Assembly (NCBI GenBank): GCA_004340125.1
Contig: SLUK01000011.1
Span: 100,085-109,453 of the forward strand
Origin: Harryflintia acetispora
GTDB lineage: Bacteria > Bacillota > Clostridia > Oscillospirales > Ruminococcaceae
Reading direction: 5' to 3'
Length of the DNA: 9,369 nucleotides
Shown: piece after piece, positions 1 to 6,497 of the stretch
Position numbering within the stretch: the first letter of the stretch is position 1
Layout: each line of letters starts with the position of its first letter
Translations under genes and position numbers: made by a program
Notes under the pieces: model-generated
Told to the model about the DNA's origin: nothing
The model's database searches: none
Seen by the model: the letters and a program-made list of their open reading frames with translations, nothing else

Positions 1-533
1 CCCTCACGGGGTGCGTGGATAGAAATCTGTCGCTAGCAGGGACGGGGCCATTATAATAAGGTCGCACCCCTCACGGGGTGCGTGGATAGAAATCTGCTGG
101 GCGCCGCTATAGCTGCGGATGTCCAGCGGTCGCACCCCTCACGGGGTGCGTGGATAGAAATAAAGCCGTTGGGCGGATACCAGGTATCCCACACGTCGCA
201 CCCCTCACGGGGTGCGTGGATAGAAATAAGTTGGCCGCGGGCAAGACGGCCAAGAGTATCCTCGTCGCACCCCTCACGGGGTGCGTGGATAGAAATAACA
301 AAGGAGAAATTTAATTGAAAATAGAGAGAAGTCGCACCCCTCACGGGGTGCGTGGATAGAAATCTGACCCTGGTCGCCGAGGGCAAGGTCAGCCTGGGGG
401 TCGCACCCCTCACGGGGTGCGTGGATAGAAATCGCATCCCCTGTCCATCGGGGACTTCGTACAGGGTCGCACCCCTCACGGGGTGCGTGGATAGAAATAT
501 TGGCCCGTTTGTTTTCCCTGGCACGCGGGAGGA

Positions 534-701
534 GTCGCACCCCTCACGGGGTGCGTGGATAGAAATATCGACACATAAAATACTGTTGAGATCAAATGTG
601 GTCGCACCCCTCACGGGGTGCGTGGATAGAAATCTTCGGGCAGCCATCCTCCACCCGGCAGCCACCCGGTCGCACCCCTCACGGGGTGCGTGGATAGAAA
701 T
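534..701 (+). repeat. Duplicated CRISPR block, copy 1 (168 bp)
   Basis: Three repeats with two spacers between them: a 34-bp spacer (567-600, starting ATCGACACAT) and a 35-bp spacer (634-668, starting CTTCGGGCAG). The whole block reappears base for base at 876-1043, at an offset of 342 bp. Three unique spacers (702-738, 772-804, 838-875) lie between the copies. The likely cause is recombination between identical repeats. Confidence 0.97.
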
Positions 702-875
702 TAAAAATACCAAGAAAATTTGCAGAATGGCTTTTAAAGTCGCACCCCTCACGGGGTGCGTGGATAGAAATGATATTGCTGATTGTGCTCCTTCCTACTT
801 TGGCGTCGCACCCCTCACGGGGTGCGTGGATAGAAATTCCTTGCCGTTGAGGTAGGTGACCTCGATGGTATCCAC

Positions 876-1043
876 GTCGCACCCCTCACGGGGTGCGTGG
901 ATAGAAATATCGACACATAAAATACTGTTGAGATCAAATGTGGTCGCACCCCTCACGGGGTGCGTGGATAGAAATCTTCGGGCAGCCATCCTCCACCCGG
1001 CAGCCACCCGGTCGCACCCCTCACGGGGTGCGTGGATAGAAAT
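876..1043 (+). repeat. Duplicated CRISPR block, copy 2 (168 bp)
   Basis: Second copy of the repeat-spacer-repeat-spacer-repeat block also found at 534-701, with no differences seen. On the left it is preceded by the unique 38-bp spacer 838-875. On the right it is followed by the unique spacer 1044-1076 and the final repeat. It is the leader-distal copy if the array is read left to right. Confidence 0.97.
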
Positions 1044-1113
1044 CATGCTGCAGCATTCCATCGGAGCGGCGATGGGGTCGCACCCCTCACGGGGTGCGTG
1101 GATAGAAATACCA

Positions 1114-1416
1114 ATGAAAGATATTATACATTTAAGCGCACAAGACGAAGAAAGTTCTCAAGTAGATCAAAGAGCGGGATTAAATAAGCCATTACAATCA
1201 AGAGCGGTGTTTTTTGATAATAAAAGAATACCTTATCAGAAGAAACCCTGTGAGAGCATTCAATTCTTTTGGAAAAAGCTAAGGGATACTGGTAGTGATG
1301 TCTCTTTTCCTGTTAAGATTTATGAGAACAAAGGGAGGGGCTTATTTAAGTTCTCTAAGTATACAGCAAAGGAGGATATTGAAAATGTATTATTCTCAAT
1401 TATTGATGCTCAGTAA
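1114..1416 (+). CDS. Hypothetical protein, about 100 aa, possibly 5'-truncated at the CRISPR array
   Basis: An AT-rich reading frame of 100 codons beginning at ATG 1114, four bases after the last CRISPR repeat ends. I do not recognise the family. The protein is hydrophilic and lysine-rich (segments such as RAVFFDNKRIPYQKKP and SIQFFWKKLRDTG) with no signal peptide or membrane segment. No Shine-Dalgarno lies before the ATG and there is no room for a promoter outside the repeat. The frame also stays open leftward through repeats. So either the original 5' part was lost when this DNA joined the array, or ATG 1114 is only an internal Met. Its end overlaps the start of the nuclease gene at 1385 by 32 bp, which suggests the two were one transcription unit. 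An alternative is that both are one gene with a further frame change near 1414. The codon use and composition fit real coding DNA foreign to the GC-richer neighbours. Confidence 0.5.
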   Translation: MKDIIHLSAQDEESSQVDQRAGLNKPLQSRAVFFDNKRIPYQKKPCESIQFFWKKLRDTGSDVSFPVKIYENKGRGLFKFSKYTAKEDIENVLFSIIDAQ

Positions 1417-2503
1417 TAGTTTTTCAGAGAATACACTTGATAATATGGATAAATACCTTTCAGGCTTGTCTCCCGCAGCTCAAAAGCTAATTACTATTTC
1501 AAAAGTGTCTGACGCTCTCCAACTTGATTATCAGACAACTTCAGAATCACCTAAAAAAGTGCTTGGATATAGGATTATTCAAGAAAAGATACGCATTAAA
1601 ATGCCATGAATGTGGCGTTCTCTTATATAAATAAAATCTTTACAAAGCATCGCGGATGTACTACCATACTGTCCAATATGTGAAAACGTAATTAATATTA
1701 AAGATATTAACTTTCAAAATGATGTAATTTTACTATTTTCCCTTAATACTCAACCCCCTTTTCAAATGGGACAACAGGATAGGATTCCTGTTTTGAACGC
1801 CTCAGGAGGAACTGTTGTCCATGTGGGTTCTCTTGACGGTGACGTTCAATATAAACTTGTAACATATGATGACCTGTTCTGTGTACAAGACTTTGAAAAA
1901 CTGAGGTATCAGTTAGATCAGGTAAATGGTACAACAACTAGGCAAGGCGCATCGCTTGAAAATTTTATATGCAATTTGTTTACGCAATGTGTCTTATTCC
2001 GTGCCACAACAGGGCAAAGAACACAGACAAATCAAATTGACACAATGATTAGAATAAAATGGCTAAGTAATTGCATGCTACTTAATCGAATTGGTAGTAG
2101 CTTTTATATTGAATGCAAAAATGAAAACCAAACGCCGTCTATAGATTACTTACAGAAATTTCGGGGAATTTTACATGACGCCGGAATGAAATTCGGTGTG
2201 TTTGTTAGTAAGCAGAGCGAACCTAGAACATACAAAGAAAATGTTAATTATATTTTCTTAAAAGACGATCTTGTCATCGTACGATTCTGTTTAGCCGAAT
2301 TGGAGGAATTACTGAACGAAAGAATAAATCTGCTTGATTGTGATTGTCTCAGTATGCTCTGCATGGAGTGTCATCGCTTCGGTTGCTTCGTTAATAAAAA
2401 TCCCCCTCTTTATTCTTGTCTGACTATGGGAACGTCCTTTCGATTATTACTTGATCTTATCATCTCCGTTCCTCCTTTTACTTTTTTCAGTACTTTTGTT
2501 TAA
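1385..2503 (+). pseudogene. Frameshifted Mrr-like PD-(D/E)XK nuclease with winged helix and zinc ribbon
   Basis: The start ATG 1385 is preceded by AAAGGAGG (1368-1375) at 9-nt spacing. The first frame (1385-1609) has a winged-helix-like stretch at residues 32-60 (KLITISKVSDALQLDYQ). Dropping one A from the A6 tract at 1553-1558 continues into KKCLDIGLFKKRYALKC, then CHEC, and stops at 1632. Adding one base near 1625-1631 moves to the frame running to 2503, which carries YCPIC. CHEC and CPIC make a two-CxxC zinc ribbon. The 3' part shows a restriction-endonuclease fold pattern: helix Glu in GASLENFI (about 1958), catalytic Asp in NQID (2039-2041), and Glu/Lys in YIECKN (2111-2119), followed by KFRGILHDAGMKFGVFVSK. 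The Met at 1766 has no ribosome binding site, so that frame is a fragment rather than a gene. After about 2335 the residues become Cys-rich and atypical, perhaps non-native readthrough. In related families this architecture cuts foreign or modified DNA. It is probably inactive unless the frame changes are sequence errors or are bypassed. Confidence 0.72.
2410..2463 (-). other. Mini-ORF of 17 codons with strong ribosome binding site
   Basis: On the minus strand, AAAAGGAGG (2479-2471) sits 7 nt before an ATG (2463) that opens MIRSSNNRKDVPIVRQE and then stops at 2410-2412. In another frame the DNA downstream stays open as INEATEAMTLHAEHTETITI and on to IYSFVQ, so this may be the remains of a frameshifted small gene. 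It lies antisense to the atypical tail of the nuclease pseudogene. No family is recognised. Confidence 0.25.
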
Positions 2504-2612
2504 AGCTTAAAAGCCACGTCTGTTCAGACTGTACTTAAAAAAATTTCCAGGTTAGAATACATCTTACCTTTCCTATTTATAGCTTTAATGCAGACTATAG
2601 CAGCAAATCAAA
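2504..2612. other. Intergenic, AT-rich, nothing recognised
   Basis: A short AT-rich stretch between the convergent nuclease pseudogene (plus strand) and the terminator of the sugar operon (minus strand). I see no hairpin, repeat or coding sequence in it. Confidence 0.5.
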
Positions 2613-2649
2613 GAATCCCCCAAGGGACCATACGTCCCTTGGGGGATTC
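2613..2649 (-). terminator. Intrinsic terminator of the sugar operon
   Basis: A perfect 16-bp stem: GAATCCCCCAAGGGAC (2613-2628) pairs with 2634-2649 around a 5-nt loop. On the minus strand it is followed by TTTGATTTG. It lies 14 bp past the stop of the flavoprotein gene, the last gene of the operon. Confidence 0.9.
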
Positions 2650-2663
2650 CCGCGATCGGGCCA

Positions 2664-3287
2664 TTACCGATAATGATTTCCGATCTCCCGTCCGCCGCTG
2701 CGTGCCAAATTACCACACAGGCCGACCATCCTCCGGGCAACGATAGGCAGGCGGGCAAGCAGAGTGGGATCATTGTCGGCCTCCGGTCCGCCATAGAGAG
2801 CATGGTGCCCCGGATCCGCTTCCCGGGCGCCGTCACCGATAATAATCATTCCATGCACAAGCATCATGGCATGCAGCGATGCAGCGGTATTCTCCTGTCC
2901 CCCGTAAGTAGCGCCTCCCGTGACGAGGACGGCGCCCAACAAGTCTGTAAATGCACCGGAGAGGCGCCAAAAGCGGGATTTGTCGAAAAAAGCCTTGAGC
3001 TGCGCACTGACATTGGAATAATACACCGGCGTGCCGATCATGACGGCATCGGAGCTGGCAAGCAATTCGTAGGCCTCTTCCAGTCCGGTGCCGCGGGTAC
3101 ATTGCCCGAGGCAAGGGGAAGAGCAGGCGGTACAGAAGGGTACGCGCTGTTGACGCATAAGCGCTCCGACATGGAGAAGATGCGTTTCGGCCCCCAATTT
3201 TTCGCACTCATCCAGGAACCGCGAAAGCAGCTTGGCGGTAGTACCGTTTTGACGTGCCGAGCCGTTGACGGCGATAATCCGGCTCAT
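2664..3287 (-). CDS. Flavodoxin-like NAD(P)H-dependent (FMN) oxidoreductase
   Basis: A 207-aa soluble protein of the NADPH-dependent FMN reductase / flavodoxin-fold family. The N-terminal strand and FMN phosphate loop are MSRIIAVNGSARQNGTT (1-17). The second signature, GTPVYYSNVSAQLKAFFDKS (85-104), and GGATYGGQENT (124-134) are typical of the family. Four cysteines cluster at 52, 55, 59 and 63 (CTACSSPCLGQC). Some relatives (iron-sulfur flavoproteins) bind a 4Fe-4S cluster through a compact Cys motif, but the spacing here is not the standard one, so a cluster is only possible. The start at 3287 is chosen because it opens the conserved domain and overlaps the TGA of the upstream permease as ATGA, indicating translational coupling. 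The frame is open further upstream, but that part is antisense-like and inside the permease gene. The substrate is unknown. Being last in a sugar operon it may reduce or oxidise a cofactor or sugar-derived compound, or may be unrelated to sugar use. Confidence 0.9.
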   Translation of the reverse strand: MSRIIAVNGSARQNGTTAKLLSRFLDECEKLGAETHLLHVGALMRQQRVPFCTACSSPCLGQCTRGTGLEEAYELLASSDAVMIGTPVYYSNVSAQLKAFFDKSRFWRLSGAFTDLLGAVLVTGGATYGGQENTAASLHAMMLVHGMIIIGDGAREADPGHHALYGGPEADNDPTLLARLPIVARRMVGLCGNLARSGGREIGNHYR

Positions 3288-4129
3288 CCCTTGATCCCGC
3301 TCGCGGCGATGCCCTGCACGAAAAAGCGCTGGAAGCAGGCAAATACCACAACCATGGGCAGGATGCAGACCAAGGACGCGCTCATTACGCTTGACCAGTC
3401 CACATACTGATAGCTCTGCATCACCTTGAGCCCCAGCTGTACGGTGTAATGCGCCTGATCCTTCACCACAATGAGGGGCCACAAAAAGTCGTTCCAGCGC
3501 CACATGAACGTGAAGATAACAAGCACGCCGATGAGCGCATGGCAATTGGGAACAATGACCGAGAAAAAGATGCGCAACTCCCCCGCTCCGTCCACCCGGG
3601 TGGCTTCAATCAGTTCGTCAGGAATTTCACTGATGAACTGGCGCGCCAGGAACAGCCCGAACGCTTCCGCACAGGAAGGGATGATGAGTCCGACGAGGCT
3701 ATTGAGCCAGCCCAGCTTTGAAAGAATGATGAAATTGGGGACCATGGTAATCTGCATTGGAATCATCAGGGTGGACAGAACGACCAAAAACAGCGCGTTC
3801 TTACCGGGAAACGAATATTTTGCAAAGGAAAACCCGGCCAGCAGATTGATAAATACGGTGATGATCACCGCGGTCACCGTGACAATCGAACTGTTGAGAA
3901 AGTAGGTGCCAAACGGGGCCATGGACAAGGCCTTGGGGATGTTCTCAAATTGCAGCGACGAGGGAAAAAACTTGGGCGGCACGACGAGAATCTCCGAGGC
4001 GGGCTTGAGTGCGGTGGTAATCATCCAGTAAAAAGGGAACAGCGTATACAGCGTGAAGAGCACCAGCAGCACGATGAGGAATACATCCACCACCCTGGAA
4101 CCGTCGAGGGTCCTTCTGTGTTTTCTCAT
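3284..4129 (-). CDS. Carbohydrate ABC transporter permease, MalG family
   Basis: A 281-aa inner-membrane permease of the MalG/UgpE/AraQ type, one half of the channel of a sugar importer. A short basic N-terminus precedes the first membrane helix (VVDVFLIVLLVLFTLYTLFP, about 13-32). Further hydrophobic segments lie near 80-100, 111-130, 141-160, 195-215 and 248-270. The cytoplasmic EAA loop that docks the ATPase is at about 175-194 (EATRVDGAGELRIFFSVIVP). The typical motif YSFPGK and the ending FVQGIAASGIKG are present, and the length is normal. The start ATG at 4129 overlaps the stop of the preceding permease as ATGA, and GGAGGAGGGAG lies just upstream inside that gene. The stop overlaps the start of the flavoprotein in the same way. 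It works with the neighbouring permease and lipoprotein. No ATPase is encoded nearby. Confidence 0.96.
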   Translation of the reverse strand: MRKHRRTLDGSRVVDVFLIVLLVLFTLYTLFPFYWMITTALKPASEILVVPPKFFPSSLQFENIPKALSMAPFGTYFLNSSIVTVTAVIITVFINLLAGFSFAKYSFPGKNALFLVVLSTLMIPMQITMVPNFIILSKLGWLNSLVGLIIPSCAEAFGLFLARQFISEIPDELIEATRVDGAGELRIFFSVIVPNCHALIGVLVIFTFMWRWNDFLWPLIVVKDQAHYTVQLGLKVMQSYQYVDWSSVMSASLVCILPMVVVFACFQRFFVQGIAASGIKG

Positions 4130-5007
4130 TTTGCTCCCTCCTCCCCGCGCAGCTGAAGCAGCGTAAATGCGACCATAAAGAGAAGCAGCAGCACTCCCAC
4201 CGCGGAAGCGCGGCCCATTTCCCCCGTTTGAAAGCCCAGTTCATAAATATACTGTACCATGGTCGTCGTGGCCTTCGCGGGTCCGCCGCCGGTCATCACA
4301 TAAATGATATCGAACGACTTGAAGCTGTAAATCATCGACATGATGAGCACGAACACATGGGTGTTGCGCAGCAGCGGCAGGGTGATATAGCAAAACTGCT
4401 GCCAGCCGTTGGCTCCATCCACCCGCGCCGCTTCATAAAAGCTGGGCGATAAGCCCTGCAGCGCGGACAGATAGATGATCATATTGTATCCCACCCTGAA
4501 CCAAAGCGTGGCGACAATGATGGGGATCATGGCCGTGGCAGGCTCAATGAGCCACCCCACCGGATCGAGTCCGAGCAGGGAGAGGAGATAATTCAGTATG
4601 CCGTAGTCGGCGTTGAAAATCCATGACCAGAGAATACCGGTGACCACCATGGAGATAACGACCGGAATGAAAAGCGCACTGCGAAAAAAGACCCGAAACG
4701 GAATACGCTTATTCAAAATTACAGCCAGCCCGAGCGCCAGCACCATGCTGGTGGGAACAGTGCCCAGCGTATAATAAACCGTATTCCAAACGCTGCGCCA
4801 GAACACCTTGGACGTGAGCAGCTTCTGATAGTTTTCCAGCCCGATGAAAACCGGCGTACCCAGTATGTTCCACTTGGTCAGACTGATATAAATGGTGTAG
4901 AACAGCGGCACGATCATAAAGGTCAAAAACAAAATCATATTCGGCGCAATAAACAGATAAGGGATCAGAGAGATTTTTTTACGCCTCTTCAAAGTGGTAG
5001 CTGCCAT
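4126..5007 (-). CDS. Carbohydrate ABC transporter permease, MalF/UgpA family
   Basis: A 293-aa permease that pairs with the MalG-type protein encoded next. The basic N-terminus (TLKRRKKISLIPYLFIAPN) leads into the first membrane helix at about 14-40. Further helices lie near 72-98, 108-130, 158-180, 212-232 and 265-285. The EAA loop is at about 191-211 (YEAARVDGANGWQQFCYITL), followed by PLLRNT. YVMTGGGPAKAT is a typical periplasmic-side signature of this family. The open frame extends upstream to 5118, but ATG 5007 is preferred because AGGAGG sits 4 nt before it and the protein then begins like its relatives. A 128-bp gap holding a hairpin separates it from the binding-protein gene upstream. 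The downstream overlap is ATGA with the MalG-type gene. Confidence 0.95.
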   Translation of the reverse strand: MAATTLKRRKKISLIPYLFIAPNMILFLTFMIVPLFYTIYISLTKWNILGTPVFIGLENYQKLLTSKVFWRSVWNTVYYTLGTVPTSMVLALGLAVILNKRIPFRVFFRSALFIPVVISMVVTGILWSWIFNADYGILNYLLSLLGLDPVGWLIEPATAMIPIIVATLWFRVGYNMIIYLSALQGLSPSFYEAARVDGANGWQQFCYITLPLLRNTHVFVLIMSMIYSFKSFDIIYVMTGGGPAKATTTMVQYIYELGFQTGEMGRASAVGVLLLLFMVAFTLLQLRGEEGAK

Positions 5008-5084
5008 TTTGCCTCCTGTCGCCGCCAAAACGGCGGCGGCCACCTCCTTTTGGCGGGCGGCTCGCCAGATTCCGGATGATTCAA

Positions 5085-5118
5085 GTGGCTCCCCCCTGCT
5101 CGCTGAGGGAGGAGCCAC
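5085..5118 (-). other. Hairpin between binding-protein and permease genes
   Basis: Bases 5085-5097 (GTGGCTCCCCCCT) pair with 5106-5118 with one mismatch, forming a 13-bp stem. On the minus strand it lies 18 bp past the binding-protein stop and has no T run after it, so it is unlikely to be a full terminator. In sugar importers a hairpin here often stabilises the upstream mRNA or partly blocks readthrough, giving more binding protein than permease. A second small GC-rich hairpin (5021-5037, GCCGCC/GGCGGC) lies just before the permease ribosome binding site. The functional role is inferred. Confidence 0.65.
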
Positions 5119-5135
5119 CAGTGGTGTTTGTATCC

Positions 5136-6485
5136 TTACTCGGCCAGCGCCTCCTCGACGGCGGCGTCAAAGTCGGCAGCAATGGTGGCGGTCGGGGTGT
5201 CCTCCAGAACGACGCGCTCGATGGTCTCGCTGAAGAGCTTGGAAACCTTGGAAAAACCTTTGCTCGTCTGGCAGGCAACCATAGCGGGGTCCATCGTACC
5301 GGCCTGCTTGACGAAGTAGTTCATTTCGTCGGAATAGGTCTGATAGGTGATCCCCTCCTCGGAAAGGGAGGTGCGCACCGGCAGGAAATTGGCGTTCTCA
5401 CAGAAGTATCTGGAGCTCTCCTTGCTGGTCATGAACTGCACAAATTTTGCCGCTTGCGCGGGATGCTCGCCGGCGCTGGTGATGCACAGCTCGCCGCCGC
5501 CCAGATCGGAACCGATTTTCCCATCGCGCTGGGGCATATAGGTGACGCCCCACTTGTCCTTGAGGTTTTGATCATACTGGGACATCATCCAGTTGCCGGA
5601 AATAATCATCGCAGCCTGACCGGTGGAGAAGATATCGTCCACCCCTTCGGAGCTCTCGGGGCTGATGGGAGCGAGGAGGCCGTCGCCGACCCATCCGTCG
5701 ATCATGTCGAGAACCTCTAGGCACTTCGGATCAGACAGGTTCCCGCGGGTATAGTCCGCATTCACCACGCTTCCTCCGTTGGCATAAATCCAGGGGAAAA
5801 GGGCGTAAGACTTCGTTTTGGTCCAGCGATAGACAAAGGAATATTTAACGCCGTTGTCCTCCTTGACCTTTTTGGCGATGTCGCCGAATTCCTCCCAACT
5901 CCATGCCTCCTCCATCGTGGTGGGCGGCGTGATCTGGGACTTTTGGAACATATCCTTGTTGTAGAAAATGAGATAGGTATCCGTCTGCAGCGGGAACGCG
6001 ACGAGCTTACCGTCTACCACCGCGGCCGCCTTGAACGCCGGCAGCAGGTCGTCGACCTCGCTCTGATCGATGTAAGGGCTCATATCGCCCAATATTCCAG
6101 CGTCCACATAGGTACCGGCCTGCTGATAGAGCATTTTGCACACATCCGGCGCCTGGCCGCCCGCAATCCGGGTATCCAGCGAGGTGTAGTAGTCAGCATA
6201 GGAGAGCATCTGTTTTTCGATCTTGATGTTTGGATTTTCCTCCATAAAGCGGTCGATCAGGGTGTTGTAGGCGTCCTCCTCGGGACCCGCCCCCGCCCAG
6301 AAGGCGAATTCCAACGTAACGGGTTCCCCTCCCGCTTCACTGGACGGGGCCGTGGAGGAGGCCTCCGATGCAGGTTCGGACGTGGGAGCCCCGGCGGAGC
6401 CACCCGAGCCCGCGCAGCCCGACAACAGGCCGCAGAAAACCGATAGGGTCAGAAGAGCGGATAATGTCTTTTTACCGTGTTTCAT
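5136..6485 (-). CDS. Sugar-binding lipoprotein of ABC importer (solute-binding family 1)
   Basis: A 449-aa extracellular solute-binding protein of family 1 (MalE/MsmE-like). The signal peptide has a lysine-rich start (MKHGKK), a hydrophobic core and the lipobox LSGC with Cys24 as the lipid anchor. A Gly/Ser/Ala/Pro/Glu-rich linker follows (25-55), as in Gram-positive lipoproteins. The mature domain opens VTLEFAFWAGAGPEED and contains YNTLIDRFMEENPNIKIE, AGGQAPDV, FPLQTDTYLIFYNKDMF, AMIISGNWMMSQY and AAKFVQFMTSKESSRYF, all typical of the family. AAGGAGG lies 7 nt before ATG 6485, and the stop of the GH4 gene upstream (TAA 6500-6498) overlaps that binding site, so the two are tightly spaced. 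It should capture sugar outside the cell and deliver it to the two permeases encoded next. An alpha-galactoside is the best guess because of the GH4 enzyme; the sequence alone does not fix the ligand. Confidence 0.96.
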   Translation of the reverse strand: MKHGKKTLSALLTLSVFCGLLSGCAGSGGSAGAPTSEPASEASSTAPSSEAGGEPVTLEFAFWAGAGPEEDAYNTLIDRFMEENPNIKIEKQMLSYADYYTSLDTRIAGGQAPDVCKMLYQQAGTYVDAGILGDMSPYIDQSEVDDLLPAFKAAAVVDGKLVAFPLQTDTYLIFYNKDMFQKSQITPPTTMEEAWSWEEFGDIAKKVKEDNGVKYSFVYRWTKTKSYALFPWIYANGGSVVNADYTRGNLSDPKCLEVLDMIDGWVGDGLLAPISPESSEGVDDIFSTGQAAMIISGNWMMSQYDQNLKDKWGVTYMPQRDGKIGSDLGGGELCITSAGEHPAQAAKFVQFMTSKESSRYFCENANFLPVRTSLSEEGITYQTYSDEMNYFVKQAGTMDPAMVACQTSKGFSKVSKLFSETIERVVLEDTPTATIAADFDAAVEEALAE

Positions 6486-6497
6486 GATTGTTCCTCC

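Larger units (their letters stand above)
1..1109 (+). CRISPR. CRISPR array, type I-C-like repeats, 16 spacers, left end cut by window
   Basis: A partial repeat (1-26) is followed by 16 full 33-bp repeats starting at 61, 129, 195, 264, 331, 400, 466, 534, 601, 669, 739, 805, 876, 943, 1011 and 1077. All are identical by eye. Each begins GTCGCACCCC and ends TGGATAGAAAT. Repeat bases 3-10 (CGCACCCC) pair with 15-22 (GGGGTGCG) around the loop TCAC, leaving an 11-nt 3' tail. Known type I-C (Cas5d-processed) repeats share the GTCGC start, this hairpin position, the GCGTGGAT-GAAAT end and an 11-nt crRNA handle. On that basis the array is transcribed on the plus strand, with leader and cas genes left of base 1; this is inferred, since neither is visible. 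The 16 spacers are 33-38 bp and vary in base composition. Two of them, at 567-600 and 634-668, recur at 909-942 and 976-1010, so 14 are distinct. The last repeat is not degenerate. Confidence 0.98.

Noticed and set aside
51..1061. Several long open frames on both strands across 51-1061 with repeated ISIHAPREGC or SHPSRGAWIEI units
   Set aside because: They are translations of the CRISPR repeat, whose 33-bp length keeps frames open. They are not proteins.
1743..1937. 64-codon minus-strand frame
   Set aside because: It is antisense to the nuclease segment, which has clear motif support. It looks like a shadow.
1766..2503. Taking Met 1766 as the true start of a 245-aa nuclease gene
   Set aside because: There is no Shine-Dalgarno. 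The same frame is open back to 1631 and carries the YCPIC half of a zinc ribbon whose partner CHEC lies in another frame upstream.
1110..2600. Insertion sequence or prophage as the source of the AT-rich segment
   Set aside because: I looked for a transposase, terminal inverted repeats or target duplications and saw none. Foreign origin rests only on composition and gene content.
3288..3545. An 86-residue N-terminal extension of the flavoprotein
   Set aside because: It runs opposite in frame inside the permease gene, has no family pattern, and the conserved domain begins exactly at the ATGA-coupled Met at 3287.
5076..5720. Open frame of 214 codons on the plus strand
   Set aside because: It is antisense to the clearly identified sugar-binding lipoprotein gene and has no recognisable domain or ribosome binding site.
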